Of a stretch of DNA of 64,000 nt, positions 8,161-17,121 are shown one piece after another. Both the position numbers and the translations under genes were made by a program. Source of the stretch: Stutzerimonas stutzeri (GTDB lineage: Bacteria > Pseudomonadota > Gammaproteobacteria > Pseudomonadales > Pseudomonadaceae); assembly GCA_002345575.1 (NCBI GenBank), contig DDVX01000004.1:124001-188000 (forward strand), read 5' to 3'. The first letter of the stretch is position 1, and each line of letters starts with the position of its first letter. A model generated the notes under the pieces. The model did no database searches. It was given only the letters and a program-made list of their open reading frames with translations, and was not told the DNA's origin.

Positions 8161-8904
8161 TAGCGAGCTCATCAATTTGCGCACCCCTGCAACATGCCGT
8201 CGACTGACTGTCAGGGGCTCGTTTTCGAGCCCCTTCAGATACAGCTGAAAATGCCCCAGAGGCGTACGCTGCAGACGCTCGATGCGGTCACGGTAGACCA
8301 GCGCATTGCGGTGAACACGCACGAAACGCTCGCCAAATTCGTCTTCCAGCGCTTTCAGGGGCTCGTCTAGCAGCACCTCGCCGCCCTCATGGCGCAAAGT
8401 GACGTACTTGTGATCAGCGATGAAGTAGATCACCTGGTCCAGCGGAATCAGCTCAATGCCTTTGCGCGTCCGGGCGCTGATATGACTGCGCGGGCCGCCA
8501 CCGGTCATGGCAGCAGGCCGGGTCAGCGCAGCAAGCTGGATGCGGTTGGGCCGTTCAGCCTTTTTCAGCGCCTCGGCCAGATGCTCCGGACGCACCGGTT
8601 TGACCAGATAGCCGACTGCACTGACCTGGAAAGCCTCAAGGGCGAATTCATCATGAGCAGTACAAAAGATCACGGCAGGCGGCGCATCGCGCTCGCACAG
8701 TTTCGCCGCGACCTGCAGGCCATCTAGACCTGGCATGCGGATATCCAATAGAACGATATCCGGCCGCAACTCCTCGATCAGGGTGAGGGCCTCTTCGCCA
8801 TTGCTCGCGGAAGGTTCCAGGACACGATAGCCGTCAAGTTCACCTACCAGGCGACCGAGGCGTTCGCGTGCCAGAGGTTCGTCATCGACAATCAGCACAT
8901 TCAT
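8158..8904 (-). CDS. algR: AlgR, LytTR-family response regulator
   Basis: A 248-residue DNA-binding response regulator. The receiver domain (residues 1-120) starts MNVLIVDDEPLARERL, with the phosphoacceptor aspartate in IVLLDIRMPG near residue 54 and a conserved Lys in YLVKPVRPEHL. The LytTR DNA-binding domain occupies about residues 140-245. The start at 8904 is the family start. An upstream in-frame codon would add 16 residues lacking conservation. In P. aeruginosa AlgR controls alginate (algD, algC), twitching motility (fimU operon) and virulence genes. algC lies in this same window, and its activation by AlgR is established for P. aeruginosa. It sits 5 bp after the sensor gene algZ. Confidence 0.95.
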   Translation of the reverse strand: MNVLIVDDEPLARERLGRLVGELDGYRVLEPSASNGEEALTLIEELRPDIVLLDIRMPGLDGLQVAAKLCERDAPPAVIFCTAHDEFALEAFQVSAVGYLVKPVRPEHLAEALKKAERPNRIQLAALTRPAAMTGGGPRSHISARTRKGIELIPLDQVIYFIADHKYVTLRHEGGEVLLDEPLKALEDEFGERFVRVHRNALVYRDRIERLQRTPLGHFQLYLKGLENEPLTVSRRHVAGVRKLMSSL

Positions 8905-8909
8905 ATGGA

Positions 8910-9983
8910 TCAGGCTTCCTGCTTTTGGGTCGCACATGGATAGCGTAGACAAGTGTAGTAACGGGCGTTACGCCACTCCACGCTGAGACTCGCCGCAGGG
9001 CCGAAAAGTGCCGTTAGTCGTGCGTCTATGTTGCGCAAGGCCTGCCGGGTGCCCCGCGAAGGCTGTGCTTGAGCGGTCTCGTCGTAGGGATTGCTGACCT
9101 GCAAATGGAACACGCCATCGGCGTAAAAAGCGGTCACGCTGACCGTACCACCTTCGATGCGCGGCTGAATTCCGTGGATCAGGGCATTTTCCAGCAGCGG
9201 CTGCAGCGTCAGCTGCGGAATGGGAAGATCATCCGGTACGCCCTCCACCTGCCACTCCACTCGCAACCGGTCACCGAGGCGGTAGCGTTCGATGGACAGA
9301 TAGCGCCGCGACAGCTCCAGCTCCTCACGCCAGGGCACCAGCGTGCCGGGCCGCGCCAGGCTGGCGCGAAACAGGTCCGAGAGGTCCAGCACTGCCTGCT
9401 CGGCCTGGCGTTGATCGGTAGCCACCAGGCTGGCGATGCTGTTCAGACTGTTGAACAGAAAATGCGGGCGAATCCGTGCCTGCAACGACTCGATGCGGGC
9501 GCGCAGCTCGGCCTGCTCCTGTCGTCGCCACTGGCTCTGCAGGTAGAAATAGCGCAGCAGCAGGCCCGACATGATCAGGCTGATCAGCGCATGGCGCAGG
9601 TAGAGGTTTACTTCACCCTCACGCGACAGCGGCCCGCCCAACTGATAGATGTCCGCCACGGCTGTGCACACCAGCGTCAGGCCCACCACCAACGCACAAC
9701 AGACGAGCCCGGCCAACCACGGCGACAACCTGGCCAGCAGCGGTCGCAGCCGGCAGGTCAGCCCGACCGAAAGCAGCATCACCCACTGCACGAACAGCGA
9801 CGTCAGCGCTAGTCGCACCCAGTCGAAGCCCGGCTGCATCGGCTGCGCCAGCACCAGAACCAACACCAGCAGCTCGGCCAGCAGCACCAGGCCAAGCAGC
9901 GCCTCGGGCTGGCATAGCTCGGGCACGAAGAAATCGTCCACCGCTGCCGTCGGCTGAGCGGTTTTTTGCGGGATTGTTTGCAT
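8910..9983 (-). CDS. algZ: AlgZ/FimS membrane sensor kinase
   Basis: A 357-residue partner of AlgR. The start MQTIPQKTAQ at 9983 was chosen because it gives the usual FimS length (358 in P. aeruginosa). About four to six hydrophobic segments occupy residues 30-165. A LytS-type histidine kinase region follows, with the H-box ARIRPHFLFNSLNSIASL (His near 190) and an ATPase-like end containing LTLQPLLENALIHGIQP. The family lacks some canonical N/G-box motifs, and FimS of P. aeruginosa is known as an atypical kinase. It is divergent from argH with a 167-bp shared promoter region and is followed directly by algR. Confidence 0.93.
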   Translation of the reverse strand: MQTIPQKTAQPTAAVDDFFVPELCQPEALLGLVLLAELLVLVLVLAQPMQPGFDWVRLALTSLFVQWVMLLSVGLTCRLRPLLARLSPWLAGLVCCALVVGLTLVCTAVADIYQLGGPLSREGEVNLYLRHALISLIMSGLLLRYFYLQSQWRRQEQAELRARIESLQARIRPHFLFNSLNSIASLVATDQRQAEQAVLDLSDLFRASLARPGTLVPWREELELSRRYLSIERYRLGDRLRVEWQVEGVPDDLPIPQLTLQPLLENALIHGIQPRIEGGTVSVTAFYADGVFHLQVSNPYDETAQAQPSRGTRQALRNIDARLTALFGPAASLSVEWRNARYYTCLRYPCATQKQEA

Positions 9984-10150
9984 GGCGGCAGTGTCGGCGT
10001 GCCTCGGCACGACCGCAAGGAGCCAACGCAAGGAGTTGCCGACAAAATCCGGAAATGCTGCCCAGCGCACTGTTCGCCACGCCTCCGAGAGATCCACCAA
10101 CCCTGTTATCATCCGCGCTTTTACAGTTCCCGATTTCAGCGAGCGCATTC

Positions 10151-11545
10151 ATGAGCACCGACAAGACCAACCAGTCCTGGGGCGGCCGCTTCAGCGAGCC
10201 CGTCGACGCCTTCGTCGCCCGATTCACCGCCTCGGTCGAGTTCGACAAGCGCCTTTACCGTCACGACATCATGGGTTCCATCGCCCACGCCACCATGTTG
10301 GCTAAGGCCGGGGTGCTGAACGACGCCGAACGCGATGAGATCATCGCCAACTTGAAAGACATTCAGGGCGAAATCGAAGCCGGCACCTTCGACTGGCGCG
10401 TCGACCTGGAAGACGTGCACATGAACATCGAGGCGCGCCTGACCGACCGCATCGGCGTCACTGGCAAGAAACTCCACACCGGCCGTTCGCGCAACGACCA
10501 GGTGGCAACCGATATCCGCCTGTGGCTGCGCGATGAGATCGATTTGATCCTCGGCGAAATCACCCGTCTGCAGCAGGGCTTGCTGGGCCTGGCGGAAGCC
10601 GAAGCGGACACCATCATGCCCGGCTTCACCCACCTGCAAACCGCGCAGCCGGTGACCTTCGGTCATCACCTGCTGGCCTGGTTCGAAATGCTCAGCCGCG
10701 ACTACGAGCGCCTGGTCGACTGCCGCAAGCGCACCAACCGCATGCCGCTGGGCTCGGCCGCGCTGGCCGGCACCACTTACCCGATCCAGCGCGAGATCAC
10801 CTGCGAGCTGCTGGGTTTCGAGGCCATTTCCGGCAACTCGCTAGACGGCGTCTCGGACCGCGACTTCGCCATCGAATTCTGCGCCGCCGCCTCGGTGGCC
10901 ATGATGCATCTGTCGCGTTTCTCAGAAGAGCTGGTGCTCTGGACCAGCGCGCAGTTCCAGTTCATCGACCTGCCCGACCGTTTCTGCACCGGCTCCTCGA
11001 TAATGCCGCAGAAGAAGAACCCTGACGTGCCCGAGCTGGTGCGCGGCAAGACCGGCCGCGTGTTCGGCGCCCTTGCCGGCCTTTTGGTGCTGATGAAAGG
11101 CCAGCCGCTGGCCTACAACAAGGACAACCAGGAAGACAAGGAGCCGCTGTTCGACGCCGCCGACACACTGCGCGACAGCCTGCGTGCCTTCGCCGACATG
11201 GTTCCGGCGATCAAGCCCAAACGCGAGATCATGCGCGAAGCGGCGCTGCGCGGATTCTCCACCGCCACGGACCTGGCCGACTACCTGGTACGCCGCGGCC
11301 TGCCGTTCCGCGACTGCCACGAGATCGTCGGACATGCCGTAAAGTACGGCGTCGATACCGGCAAGGACCTGGCCGAGATGAGCTTGGGCGAGCTGCGCCA
11401 GTTCAGCGACCAGATCGATGACGACGTTTTTGCCGTGCTGACCCTGGAAGGCTCGGTCAACGCCCGTGACCACATCGGCGGCACTGCGCCTAATCAGGTC
11501 CGCGCAGCTGTACAGCGCGGCAAGGACCTGCTCGCCAGCCGCTGA
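10151..11545 (+). CDS. argH: Argininosuccinate lyase
   Basis: Last step of arginine synthesis: cleaves argininosuccinate to arginine and fumarate. The 464-residue length equals that of P. aeruginosa ArgH, and the start MSTDKTNQSWGGRFSEP fits the family. An upstream open extension from 9974 crosses the algZ promoter and is not real. The fumarase/aspartase superfamily signature GSSIMPQKKNPD is near residue 280. The substrate loops TGRSRNDQVATD and GFTHLQTAQP are present. It lies opposite algZ and is followed by nnrS after a GC-rich hairpin. argB, an earlier step of the same pathway, is at the other end of the window. Confidence 0.97.
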   Translation: MSTDKTNQSWGGRFSEPVDAFVARFTASVEFDKRLYRHDIMGSIAHATMLAKAGVLNDAERDEIIANLKDIQGEIEAGTFDWRVDLEDVHMNIEARLTDRIGVTGKKLHTGRSRNDQVATDIRLWLRDEIDLILGEITRLQQGLLGLAEAEADTIMPGFTHLQTAQPVTFGHHLLAWFEMLSRDYERLVDCRKRTNRMPLGSAALAGTTYPIQREITCELLGFEAISGNSLDGVSDRDFAIEFCAAASVAMMHLSRFSEELVLWTSAQFQFIDLPDRFCTGSSIMPQKKNPDVPELVRGKTGRVFGALAGLLVLMKGQPLAYNKDNQEDKEPLFDAADTLRDSLRAFADMVPAIKPKREIMREAALRGFSTATDLADYLVRRGLPFRDCHEIVGHAVKYGVDTGKDLAEMSLGELRQFSDQIDDDVFAVLTLEGSVNARDHIGGTAPNQVRAAVQRGKDLLASR

Positions 11546-11553
11546 CCCTACCT

Positions 11554-11577
11554 CGGAGCGGGCGCGGGCCCGCTCCG
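11554..11577 (+). terminator. GC-rich hairpin between argH and nnrS
   Basis: CGGAGCGGGC (11554-11563) pairs perfectly with GCCCGCTCCG (11568-11577) over a 4-nt loop, 8 bases after the argH stop. There is no T-run, and the nnrS ribosome binding site (GGAGG) begins 5 bases later. It may therefore act on nnrS translation or mRNA stability as much as on termination. Confidence 0.5.
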
Positions 11578-11591
11578 ATCCGGAGGCGCCC

Positions 11592-12746
11592 ATGCACCCA
11601 CGCAAACCGCGTCTTCCCTTCGCCAACGCCTGGTTCTTTCCCGCTGCTGCGCTGCATGCAGCACTGGTGCTGCCTGTCTCGGTGCTCGGGTTGTCTGGTC
11701 TGATCCCTGCCCTGCCGGGTTTGGCCACACCTGCCGGACATGCCCATGAAATGCTCTTCGGCTTCGCCCTGGCGGTAATCGCCGGCTACCTGCTCGGCCC
11801 ACAACCGCTGCGCCTGACACTTGCGCTGCTCGGCTGCTGGCTGCTGGCGCGTCTCGGCTCGTTGTTATGGCCCGGTTCCTGGGCAGCGTTCGGCGCCACG
11901 TTGCTGTTCGCCGCTGGGTTGACCTGGAAGGTGCTGCCGCGCTTTATCGGCGCCGCGAAGAAGTGGCGTAACCAATCCGTCGCGCCGGTGGTCGGCGGGC
12001 TCGCGCTACTCAGCGCAGTCACCGCCAGCAGTCTCGATCACGGCCTGGTTCGTCTACTGCAGAAGGAGGCGCTGTTGTTACTCGCCGCCCTGCTGTTTTT
12101 CATGGGCGGCCGTATCATCGCGCCGGCGCTGGCCGGCCACGCGCAAAATGAAGGCCGACGGCTGGCCGCGCGCGTACAGCCGAACCTGGAGGGCGCTGTG
12201 CTAATCCTGCTCACTCTCGCGCTGCTGCTCGCACCCGCACCTTGGGTACTGCTCCAACGCCTGGCTGGAGCCATTTTGATTGCCGCCAGTGTACTCACCG
12301 CCATGCGCCTGCTGCGCTGGCAGCCTTGGCACTGCCGCACACGCATCGATTTGCTAGTGCTGTTGATCGGCTATGCCTGGCTCACCCTCGGCCAGCTGCT
12401 ACTTGGCCTGAACGCACTGATCCCGACGCTACCAGCGACCGCCACGCTGCATGCCCTGAGCGTCGGCGCACTGGGCAGTCTGACCTTCGGCGTAATGGCG
12501 CGCACGCGCCTGGTCCAACGCTTTCGCGACCCGCTAGCACGACGCTGGATTTATCCGCTGGGGTTGCTGATCAGCCTGGCGGCGCTGGCGCGTGTCGTCC
12601 CTCCGCTGCTGGGCTGGCAACACACCAACTGGCTGCTGCTCGCCGCCGGATGCTGGGCGTTGGCCTATCTGGCGCTGGCCGTGTTGCTCTGGCAATGCCG
12701 TGATACTTATCCCTACAGCTCTCGCCATCTATCGGTGGAACGCTGA
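11592..12746 (+). CDS. nnrS: NnrS family heme-copper membrane protein
   Basis: A 384-residue polytopic membrane protein with about twelve hydrophobic segments. NnrS proteins bind heme and copper and protect cells against nitric oxide stress. Typical family features are the GHAHEMLFGFALAVIAGYLLG block near residue 45, with paired histidines, and the HALSVGALGSLTFGVMAR block near residue 290. The start at 11592 has a strong GGAGG site. A longer upstream frame overlaps argH and the hairpin. No denitrification gene is next to it in this window. In P. aeruginosa a homologue also lies apart from such clusters. Confidence 0.9.
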   Translation: MHPRKPRLPFANAWFFPAAALHAALVLPVSVLGLSGLIPALPGLATPAGHAHEMLFGFALAVIAGYLLGPQPLRLTLALLGCWLLARLGSLLWPGSWAAFGATLLFAAGLTWKVLPRFIGAAKKWRNQSVAPVVGGLALLSAVTASSLDHGLVRLLQKEALLLLAALLFFMGGRIIAPALAGHAQNEGRRLAARVQPNLEGAVLILLTLALLLAPAPWVLLQRLAGAILIAASVLTAMRLLRWQPWHCRTRIDLLVLLIGYAWLTLGQLLLGLNALIPTLPATATLHALSVGALGSLTFGVMARTRLVQRFRDPLARRWIYPLGLLISLAALARVVPPLLGWQHTNWLLLAAGCWALAYLALAVLLWQCRDTYPYSSRHLSVER

Positions 12747-12834
12747 GCCCGCGATCGGAACTCCGCGGCAGCAGACATGACCTACAAGCATCGGCTGACA
12801 AAAGTCGCCGCCCTTGAACCTGACCGGGACCGGC

Positions 12835-13362
12835 ATGACTGATCTTCGTACACTGCTGCTGAACCAGGACACCCAAGGCGGCGAACTCTTCGAGTCGCCC
12901 AAAGAACGCCTGATCTTCTACCGCTCGGAAATTCATTTCGAATCTTCACTGCTGGCGGAGCGAACTAGCGCCTACCTCTCTTCTCAGTCTTTCCTGATGA
13001 TTGCATTCGCCTCGACGATGGCCAACAGCAACCCAGACTGGGGCAACCTGTTTCGTCTGGTGGTTCCGGCAGTGCTGGCGTTACTGGGCCTGATTACATC
13101 TCTGCATGCGATGCCTGGTATCAAATCCAACTTTGAGGTCATCGAGCGCTGGCACCAGAAGCAGGCCGAACTGCTGCAACGCGAGGGCAGCGTCGGCATA
13201 CTGCCGAATAACGAGTCGGCACTGTTCGGCGAAGGCGACAGCCCAGCAGGCGGTAGACGCTACAAGCGCACCTTGTTGTTCTCGCTACGCACACCACTGA
13301 TCTTCGCACTGGTATGGTCGGTATTCGGCACGCTGTGTCTGGCGCTGAGCCTCATCGACTAA
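12835..13362 (+). CDS. Unknown protein with paired C-terminal membrane segments
   Basis: A 175-residue protein (MTDLRTLLLNQ start at 12835; a TTG at 12814 could add seven residues). The first 55 residues are polar, with FESPKERLIFYRSEIHFE. They are followed by two hydrophobic segments around residues 55-70 and 75-95 (FRLVVPAVLALLGLITSLH), a polar stretch and a last membrane helix near residues 150-172. This pattern resembles small Pseudomonas inner-membrane proteins without an assigned role, and I do not recognise a named family. It lies between nnrS and another unknown gene, all on the plus strand. Confidence 0.6.
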   Translation: MTDLRTLLLNQDTQGGELFESPKERLIFYRSEIHFESSLLAERTSAYLSSQSFLMIAFASTMANSNPDWGNLFRLVVPAVLALLGLITSLHAMPGIKSNFEVIERWHQKQAELLQREGSVGILPNNESALFGEGDSPAGGRRYKRTLLFSLRTPLIFALVWSVFGTLCLALSLID

Positions 13363-13408
13363 AACACCTGCGAGAACTGCCGACCATCATCTGCGAAGGG
13401 CCGATGCC

Positions 13409-13828
13409 ATGCCTAAATCAGACCGCCCGCGCTATCGTATCGACGCCAATCGCCAGAGCGGCAGCCGACGGGTACGCTACGTCGAAACCAGCCGCCCAGA
13501 CGACGGCAGCTGTACCCTTTGCCGGCTGGATGATGAGAATCCCGCACCACTCGAGAACCGCACCATGACTGAACCGCAAGACGACGAAGCCTTTGCCGAA
13601 TCCACCCTGATCCAGGCCATCGAAAATCAGCTGGAAGCCGGTGAGCCCGCCGCCACCCAGGCGACCCTGAACAAGCTGACGCTGGTGGGTTACGAGCGCG
13701 AAGAGAGCCTGCACATGATGGCCTTGGTGCTGGCTCACGAAGTCCGCCAGATGCTGGCCGAAGATCGCCCGTTCGATACAGAAGCCTTCGAAAGCATGCT
13801 ACGCAATCTGCCCGAGATGCCTGAATAA
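13409..13828 (+). CDS. Unknown acidic soluble protein with one CxxC motif
   Basis: A 139-residue protein with no membrane segment. The first 50 residues are basic and carry one CTLC motif. From the internal Met53 the chain becomes acidic and helical (FAESTLIQAIENQLEAG, then ESLHMMALVLAHEVRQML). GAAGGG upstream of 13409 supports this start. The C-terminal part alone could also be translated from the internal ATG at 13565. No family is recognised. A helical two-repeat protein is all that can be inferred. Confidence 0.55.
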   Translation: MPKSDRPRYRIDANRQSGSRRVRYVETSRPDDGSCTLCRLDDENPAPLENRTMTEPQDDEAFAESTLIQAIENQLEAGEPAATQATLNKLTLVGYEREESLHMMALVLAHEVRQMLAEDRPFDTEAFESMLRNLPEMPE

Positions 13829-13940
13829 AGCATTCCCGATATCCGTTTCCATGGAGAGGCCAGACGCGGGTCAAGCCGGGGTTGCGCTCTCCCATTACAC
13901 TCAGCAAACAGGGCCAGCGCCCACTACCAGAGGAACGAGC

Positions 13941-14186
13941 ATGTCGTATACCCCCGAGCGAATCGCCGAACTGGATGTACTGTGCCAGTTCAACCTGGAA
14001 AACCTTCAGGAGGGCCTCAAGGTCCACCATAACGCCAGCCCTGCCACCATCGCCGCGTTCGAGCGCTTGCACCAGAAGGGGCTGACCAGCCAGCCCGACG
14101 GCGGCTATCTCACCAGCCTGGGGCGCGACGCCGCCGAGCAGGCACAGAAGCTACTGATTATCCTCGCTGAAACCGCCGAAGCCTGA
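13941..14186 (+). CDS. TIGR02647 family protein
   Basis: An 81-residue soluble protein with the conserved pattern ELDVLCQFNLENLQEGLKVH and LTSQPDGGYLTSLGRDAAEQ, characteristic of TIGR02647, a small family found in Pseudomonas and relatives. It is often listed as DNA-binding, but I know of no direct evidence. An AGAGGAACG ribosome binding site precedes the ATG. It sits 80 bp upstream of cyaA in the same direction, with a perfect hairpin in the gap. Confidence 0.8.
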   Translation: MSYTPERIAELDVLCQFNLENLQEGLKVHHNASPATIAAFERLHQKGLTSQPDGGYLTSLGRDAAEQAQKLLIILAETAEA

Positions 14187-14194
14187 ACCGACTC

Positions 14195-14221
14195 ATGGCG
14201 GCGCTGATCAAGCGCCGCCAT
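14195..14221 (+). terminator. Perfect 11-bp hairpin ahead of cyaA
   Basis: ATGGCGGCGCT (14195-14205) pairs exactly with AGCGCCGCCAT (14211-14221) over a 5-nt loop. It starts 8 bases after the TIGR02647 stop and ends 45 bases before the cyaA start. There is no T-run, so it may be a weak terminator or a leader structure of cyaA. Confidence 0.5.
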
Positions 14222-14266
14222 CTCGAAACCCCGCTTCGAGCCCAGCTTTATCTGCATGAAACATCC

Positions 14267-17098
14267 ATGACGCGCATCCCTGAAATACACCCGGTTCTCG
14301 AGGACGGAATCGACCGCAAGGTCCTTGCCACCCTGCGGGCCCGCTTCCTGACCATCAACCGTGGTCGCCTGGAACGGGCACTCGAGACGATGCCGGCACG
14401 TCAGCAACCGGTACTCAAGCTGTTGCCGCTGCTGTTTCACGTGAACCATCCGATCATGCCGGGCTATGTTTCCGGCACCGTGCCCGCCGGACTTGCCGAA
14501 TTCGAACCGGACGCCGAAACCCTGGCCGAGGCACAGCGCCTAAGTCGCTCCTTCTCCCACAAGCCTCAGCGCGGCAAGCTTCCCCAACCGATCCAGAGTC
14601 TGTTTCTTATGGGCAGTTCGGGCACCATTGCCCAGGAGGAGCAGAGCGATCTTGACGTGTGGGTCTGCCACGATCCGCAACTGCCACAGCAGCAGCTCGA
14701 TGCGCTACTCGAAAAATGCGACGCTTTGAAGAACTGGGCTGCGACTCTGGGCTGCGAGACGCACTTCTTTCTGGTCAACCCCGAACGTTTCATCCGCTGC
14801 CAACGCGAATCAAAGCTCACCTCCGAGGACTGCGGTACCAGCCAGCACTACCTGCTGCTGGACGAGTTCTACCGCACCGCCATCTGGCTCGGCGGGCGCA
14901 CACCAGTCTGGTGGCTGGTGCCCGACTACGAGGAACACCGCTACGACGAGTACGTCGATGTCCTGCTCAGCAAGCGTTTTGTACGCAGCGAAGAAGTGCT
15001 GGATCTAGGCAACCTAGGCAGCATTCCAGCCGGCGAATACCTTGGCGCGGGCCTCTGGCAGCTGTACAAGGCGCTTGAAGCCCCCTACAAGTCGTTGTTC
15101 AAACTACTGCTGATCGAAGTCTATGCCAGCGAGCATCCGCAGCTGCGCTGCCTTGGGCTTGATTACAAGCGAGCCGTTTATCGCGGGCAGATGGAGCTCG
15201 ACGAGCTCGACCCCTATATCTCCGCCTACCACCGGATTGAGAGTTACCTTATCCAGCGCGGCGACCAGGACCGGCTGGAGCTGCTACGCCGCTGCCTGTA
15301 CCTGAAGGCCAATAAGCCTCTGAGCCGACCACCGACTCGCCACCGGAAAAGCTGGCAACGCTGCCTGCTGGAGCGCCTGAGTCGCGACTGGGGATGGGAC
15401 GAGCGCCAGTTCATTCAGCTTGATCGGCGCAGCCAGTGGAAGACCCGTCAGGTCGAACAGGAGCGGCGCGCATTGGTCAACGAACTGACCTACGCCTACC
15501 GCTTTCTCGGCGAGTTCGCACGGCGTCAGCAGATCACCAGCAGCATAAACGAGCGTGACCTGGGCATACTGGGCCGCCGCTTGCAGGCGACCATTGAACG
15601 CAAGGCCGGCAAGATCGAAGCGATTAACCTGGGCATCTCGCCGGACATGGCCGAGGACCAGCTGACCCTCGTGCAGAGCTACGACGCGGCCGGCGACCTG
15701 TCCTGGGCACTCTACGAAGGCAGTCTGCACGCCCGAGAAATCGCCAACTTCTCACCACTCAAGCGCACCCGCGAGCTGATCTCCCTGCTGGGCTGGTGCC
15801 ATCTCAACGGCATCGTTGGCAGCGCCACCCATGTCTCTCTCCATCCAGGCGACAGCGACATGACCGAAGCCGAGCTGTTCGCCCTGCTGACCGGCCTGCG
15901 CCAGACGATGCCCATGCCGCCCCCGCCCGTAAGCGAAGAGACGCTGCTCAGTGCTGCCGTACCCGCCCAGGTGTTAATGCTGATCAACGCCGGGTTCGAC
16001 CCGTTCAAAGCCGAACACTCCCCGGCATCGAAGGGCGCCAAGCTGCCCGGTTATGACACACCACGGGAAAACCTGGTGTTGAGCATCGACCAGCTCACGC
16101 TCAATAGCTGGAACGAGCTGATTGTCAGCCACCATACCGGCCCGCTGGCACTGGCCAACTGCCTGAGCAGCTATCTCGCCAGCCTGGCCGACGGCAACTG
16201 CCCCGCGCTGCAGGTTCGCTGCTTTACCCCACAGACCGGAACCAGCATTGCCCGACGGGTGGAAGAGATTATTCGCGACAGCCAGCAGGCACTCATCGAG
16301 ACCGACGACAGCCGCTACCTGCTGCAGATCAGGCAACAGTTTCACCTGTTCGACCTGCAGTCAAAACAGCTGCAGCACACTCAGCTCAACGATTTTGCCG
16401 CGCTGATCGAGTACCTGGGCGAAGCCCAGCATCGCCAGCGTCCGCTGCACCTGGATCGCAACCTGCTTGCCGGCCACGACCTGCCGCTGATCCTTGCGCA
16501 GGGCAAGGCCGGCTGCCTGCAGCTCTTCTATCGTATAGAGGGTGATCAGGCCGAACTAAGCGTACTGGATGAGTACAACGCGCTCTGGCGTCAGCGCCTG
16601 TCCTACCGCGACGAGCAGAGCCTGCTAACGCCTCTGCGGCGCTTCCTGCATTCCATGGAGCAGCGTCGAAGCGCACAGAGCATGCTGGAGACAACTGCCA
16701 GCGCGAGCATGGAGATTCTGTTCTATCGAATCATGCCGGCCGTTGGCGAACGCCCGGCCTGGCTGGAGCGCCGCAGCCCGCCGCGCATCGAGGTGAACGA
16801 CCCTCTGCATGATGTGCAGGCCATTGTCGAACCCGGCGAGCAGAAGCGCTCGCGGGTAACGCTGTATTGCAATCAGCAGGAGTTTTCCAGTCTGGAATAC
16901 GGCAATGGCCTGTTTGCCGCGGTGGCCCGCTACATCCTGGCCCAGCGGCGCCTGGGCGAACGCTACCCCTGCTACATCACCGATCTGGATCTCTCGGCAC
17001 TGCACGGTAGCGGTCGCCCCCAGACCGTGCAGTACCTACGCTACAAGGCGCATCTGGAAGCGGCGCTGAACCAGGCTATGACAGCCAAAGAAGCCTGA
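14267..17098 (+). CDS. cyaA: Class I adenylate cyclase
   Basis: Makes cyclic AMP from ATP in the cytosol. The 943-residue length is that of gammaproteobacterial class I cyclases. The start MTRIPEIHPVLEDGIDRKVL at 14267 fits the family, and the 24 residues possible upstream cover the hairpin. The N-terminal catalytic half carries the nucleotidyltransferase-like signature FLMGSSGTIAQEEQSDLDVW (GS and DxD) near residues 108-127. The C-terminal half is the regulatory region. In P. aeruginosa CyaA is the minor cyclase beside CyaB, and cAMP works through Vfr. It converges with rnk. Confidence 0.96.
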   Translation: MTRIPEIHPVLEDGIDRKVLATLRARFLTINRGRLERALETMPARQQPVLKLLPLLFHVNHPIMPGYVSGTVPAGLAEFEPDAETLAEAQRLSRSFSHKPQRGKLPQPIQSLFLMGSSGTIAQEEQSDLDVWVCHDPQLPQQQLDALLEKCDALKNWAATLGCETHFFLVNPERFIRCQRESKLTSEDCGTSQHYLLLDEFYRTAIWLGGRTPVWWLVPDYEEHRYDEYVDVLLSKRFVRSEEVLDLGNLGSIPAGEYLGAGLWQLYKALEAPYKSLFKLLLIEVYASEHPQLRCLGLDYKRAVYRGQMELDELDPYISAYHRIESYLIQRGDQDRLELLRRCLYLKANKPLSRPPTRHRKSWQRCLLERLSRDWGWDERQFIQLDRRSQWKTRQVEQERRALVNELTYAYRFLGEFARRQQITSSINERDLGILGRRLQATIERKAGKIEAINLGISPDMAEDQLTLVQSYDAAGDLSWALYEGSLHAREIANFSPLKRTRELISLLGWCHLNGIVGSATHVSLHPGDSDMTEAELFALLTGLRQTMPMPPPPVSEETLLSAAVPAQVLMLINAGFDPFKAEHSPASKGAKLPGYDTPRENLVLSIDQLTLNSWNELIVSHHTGPLALANCLSSYLASLADGNCPALQVRCFTPQTGTSIARRVEEIIRDSQQALIETDDSRYLLQIRQQFHLFDLQSKQLQHTQLNDFAALIEYLGEAQHRQRPLHLDRNLLAGHDLPLILAQGKAGCLQLFYRIEGDQAELSVLDEYNALWRQRLSYRDEQSLLTPLRRFLHSMEQRRSAQSMLETTASASMEILFYRIMPAVGERPAWLERRSPPRIEVNDPLHDVQAIVEPGEQKRSRVTLYCNQQEFSSLEYGNGLFAAVARYILAQRRLGERYPCYITDLDLSALHGSGRPQTVQYLRYKAHLEAALNQAMTAKEA

Positions 17099-17121
17099 CG
17101 CCGCGGGGTACCGGCAGACTG

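Noticed and set aside
7060..8163. Plus-strand open frame of 367 residues opposite hemC
   Set aside because: Antisense to a fully conserved hemC, with Gln/His-rich composition and no domain.
12777..12842. 21-residue frame overlapping the start of the unknown membrane protein gene
   Set aside because: It has no ribosome binding site and no recognisable sequence. Overlap with the next ATG is probably chance.
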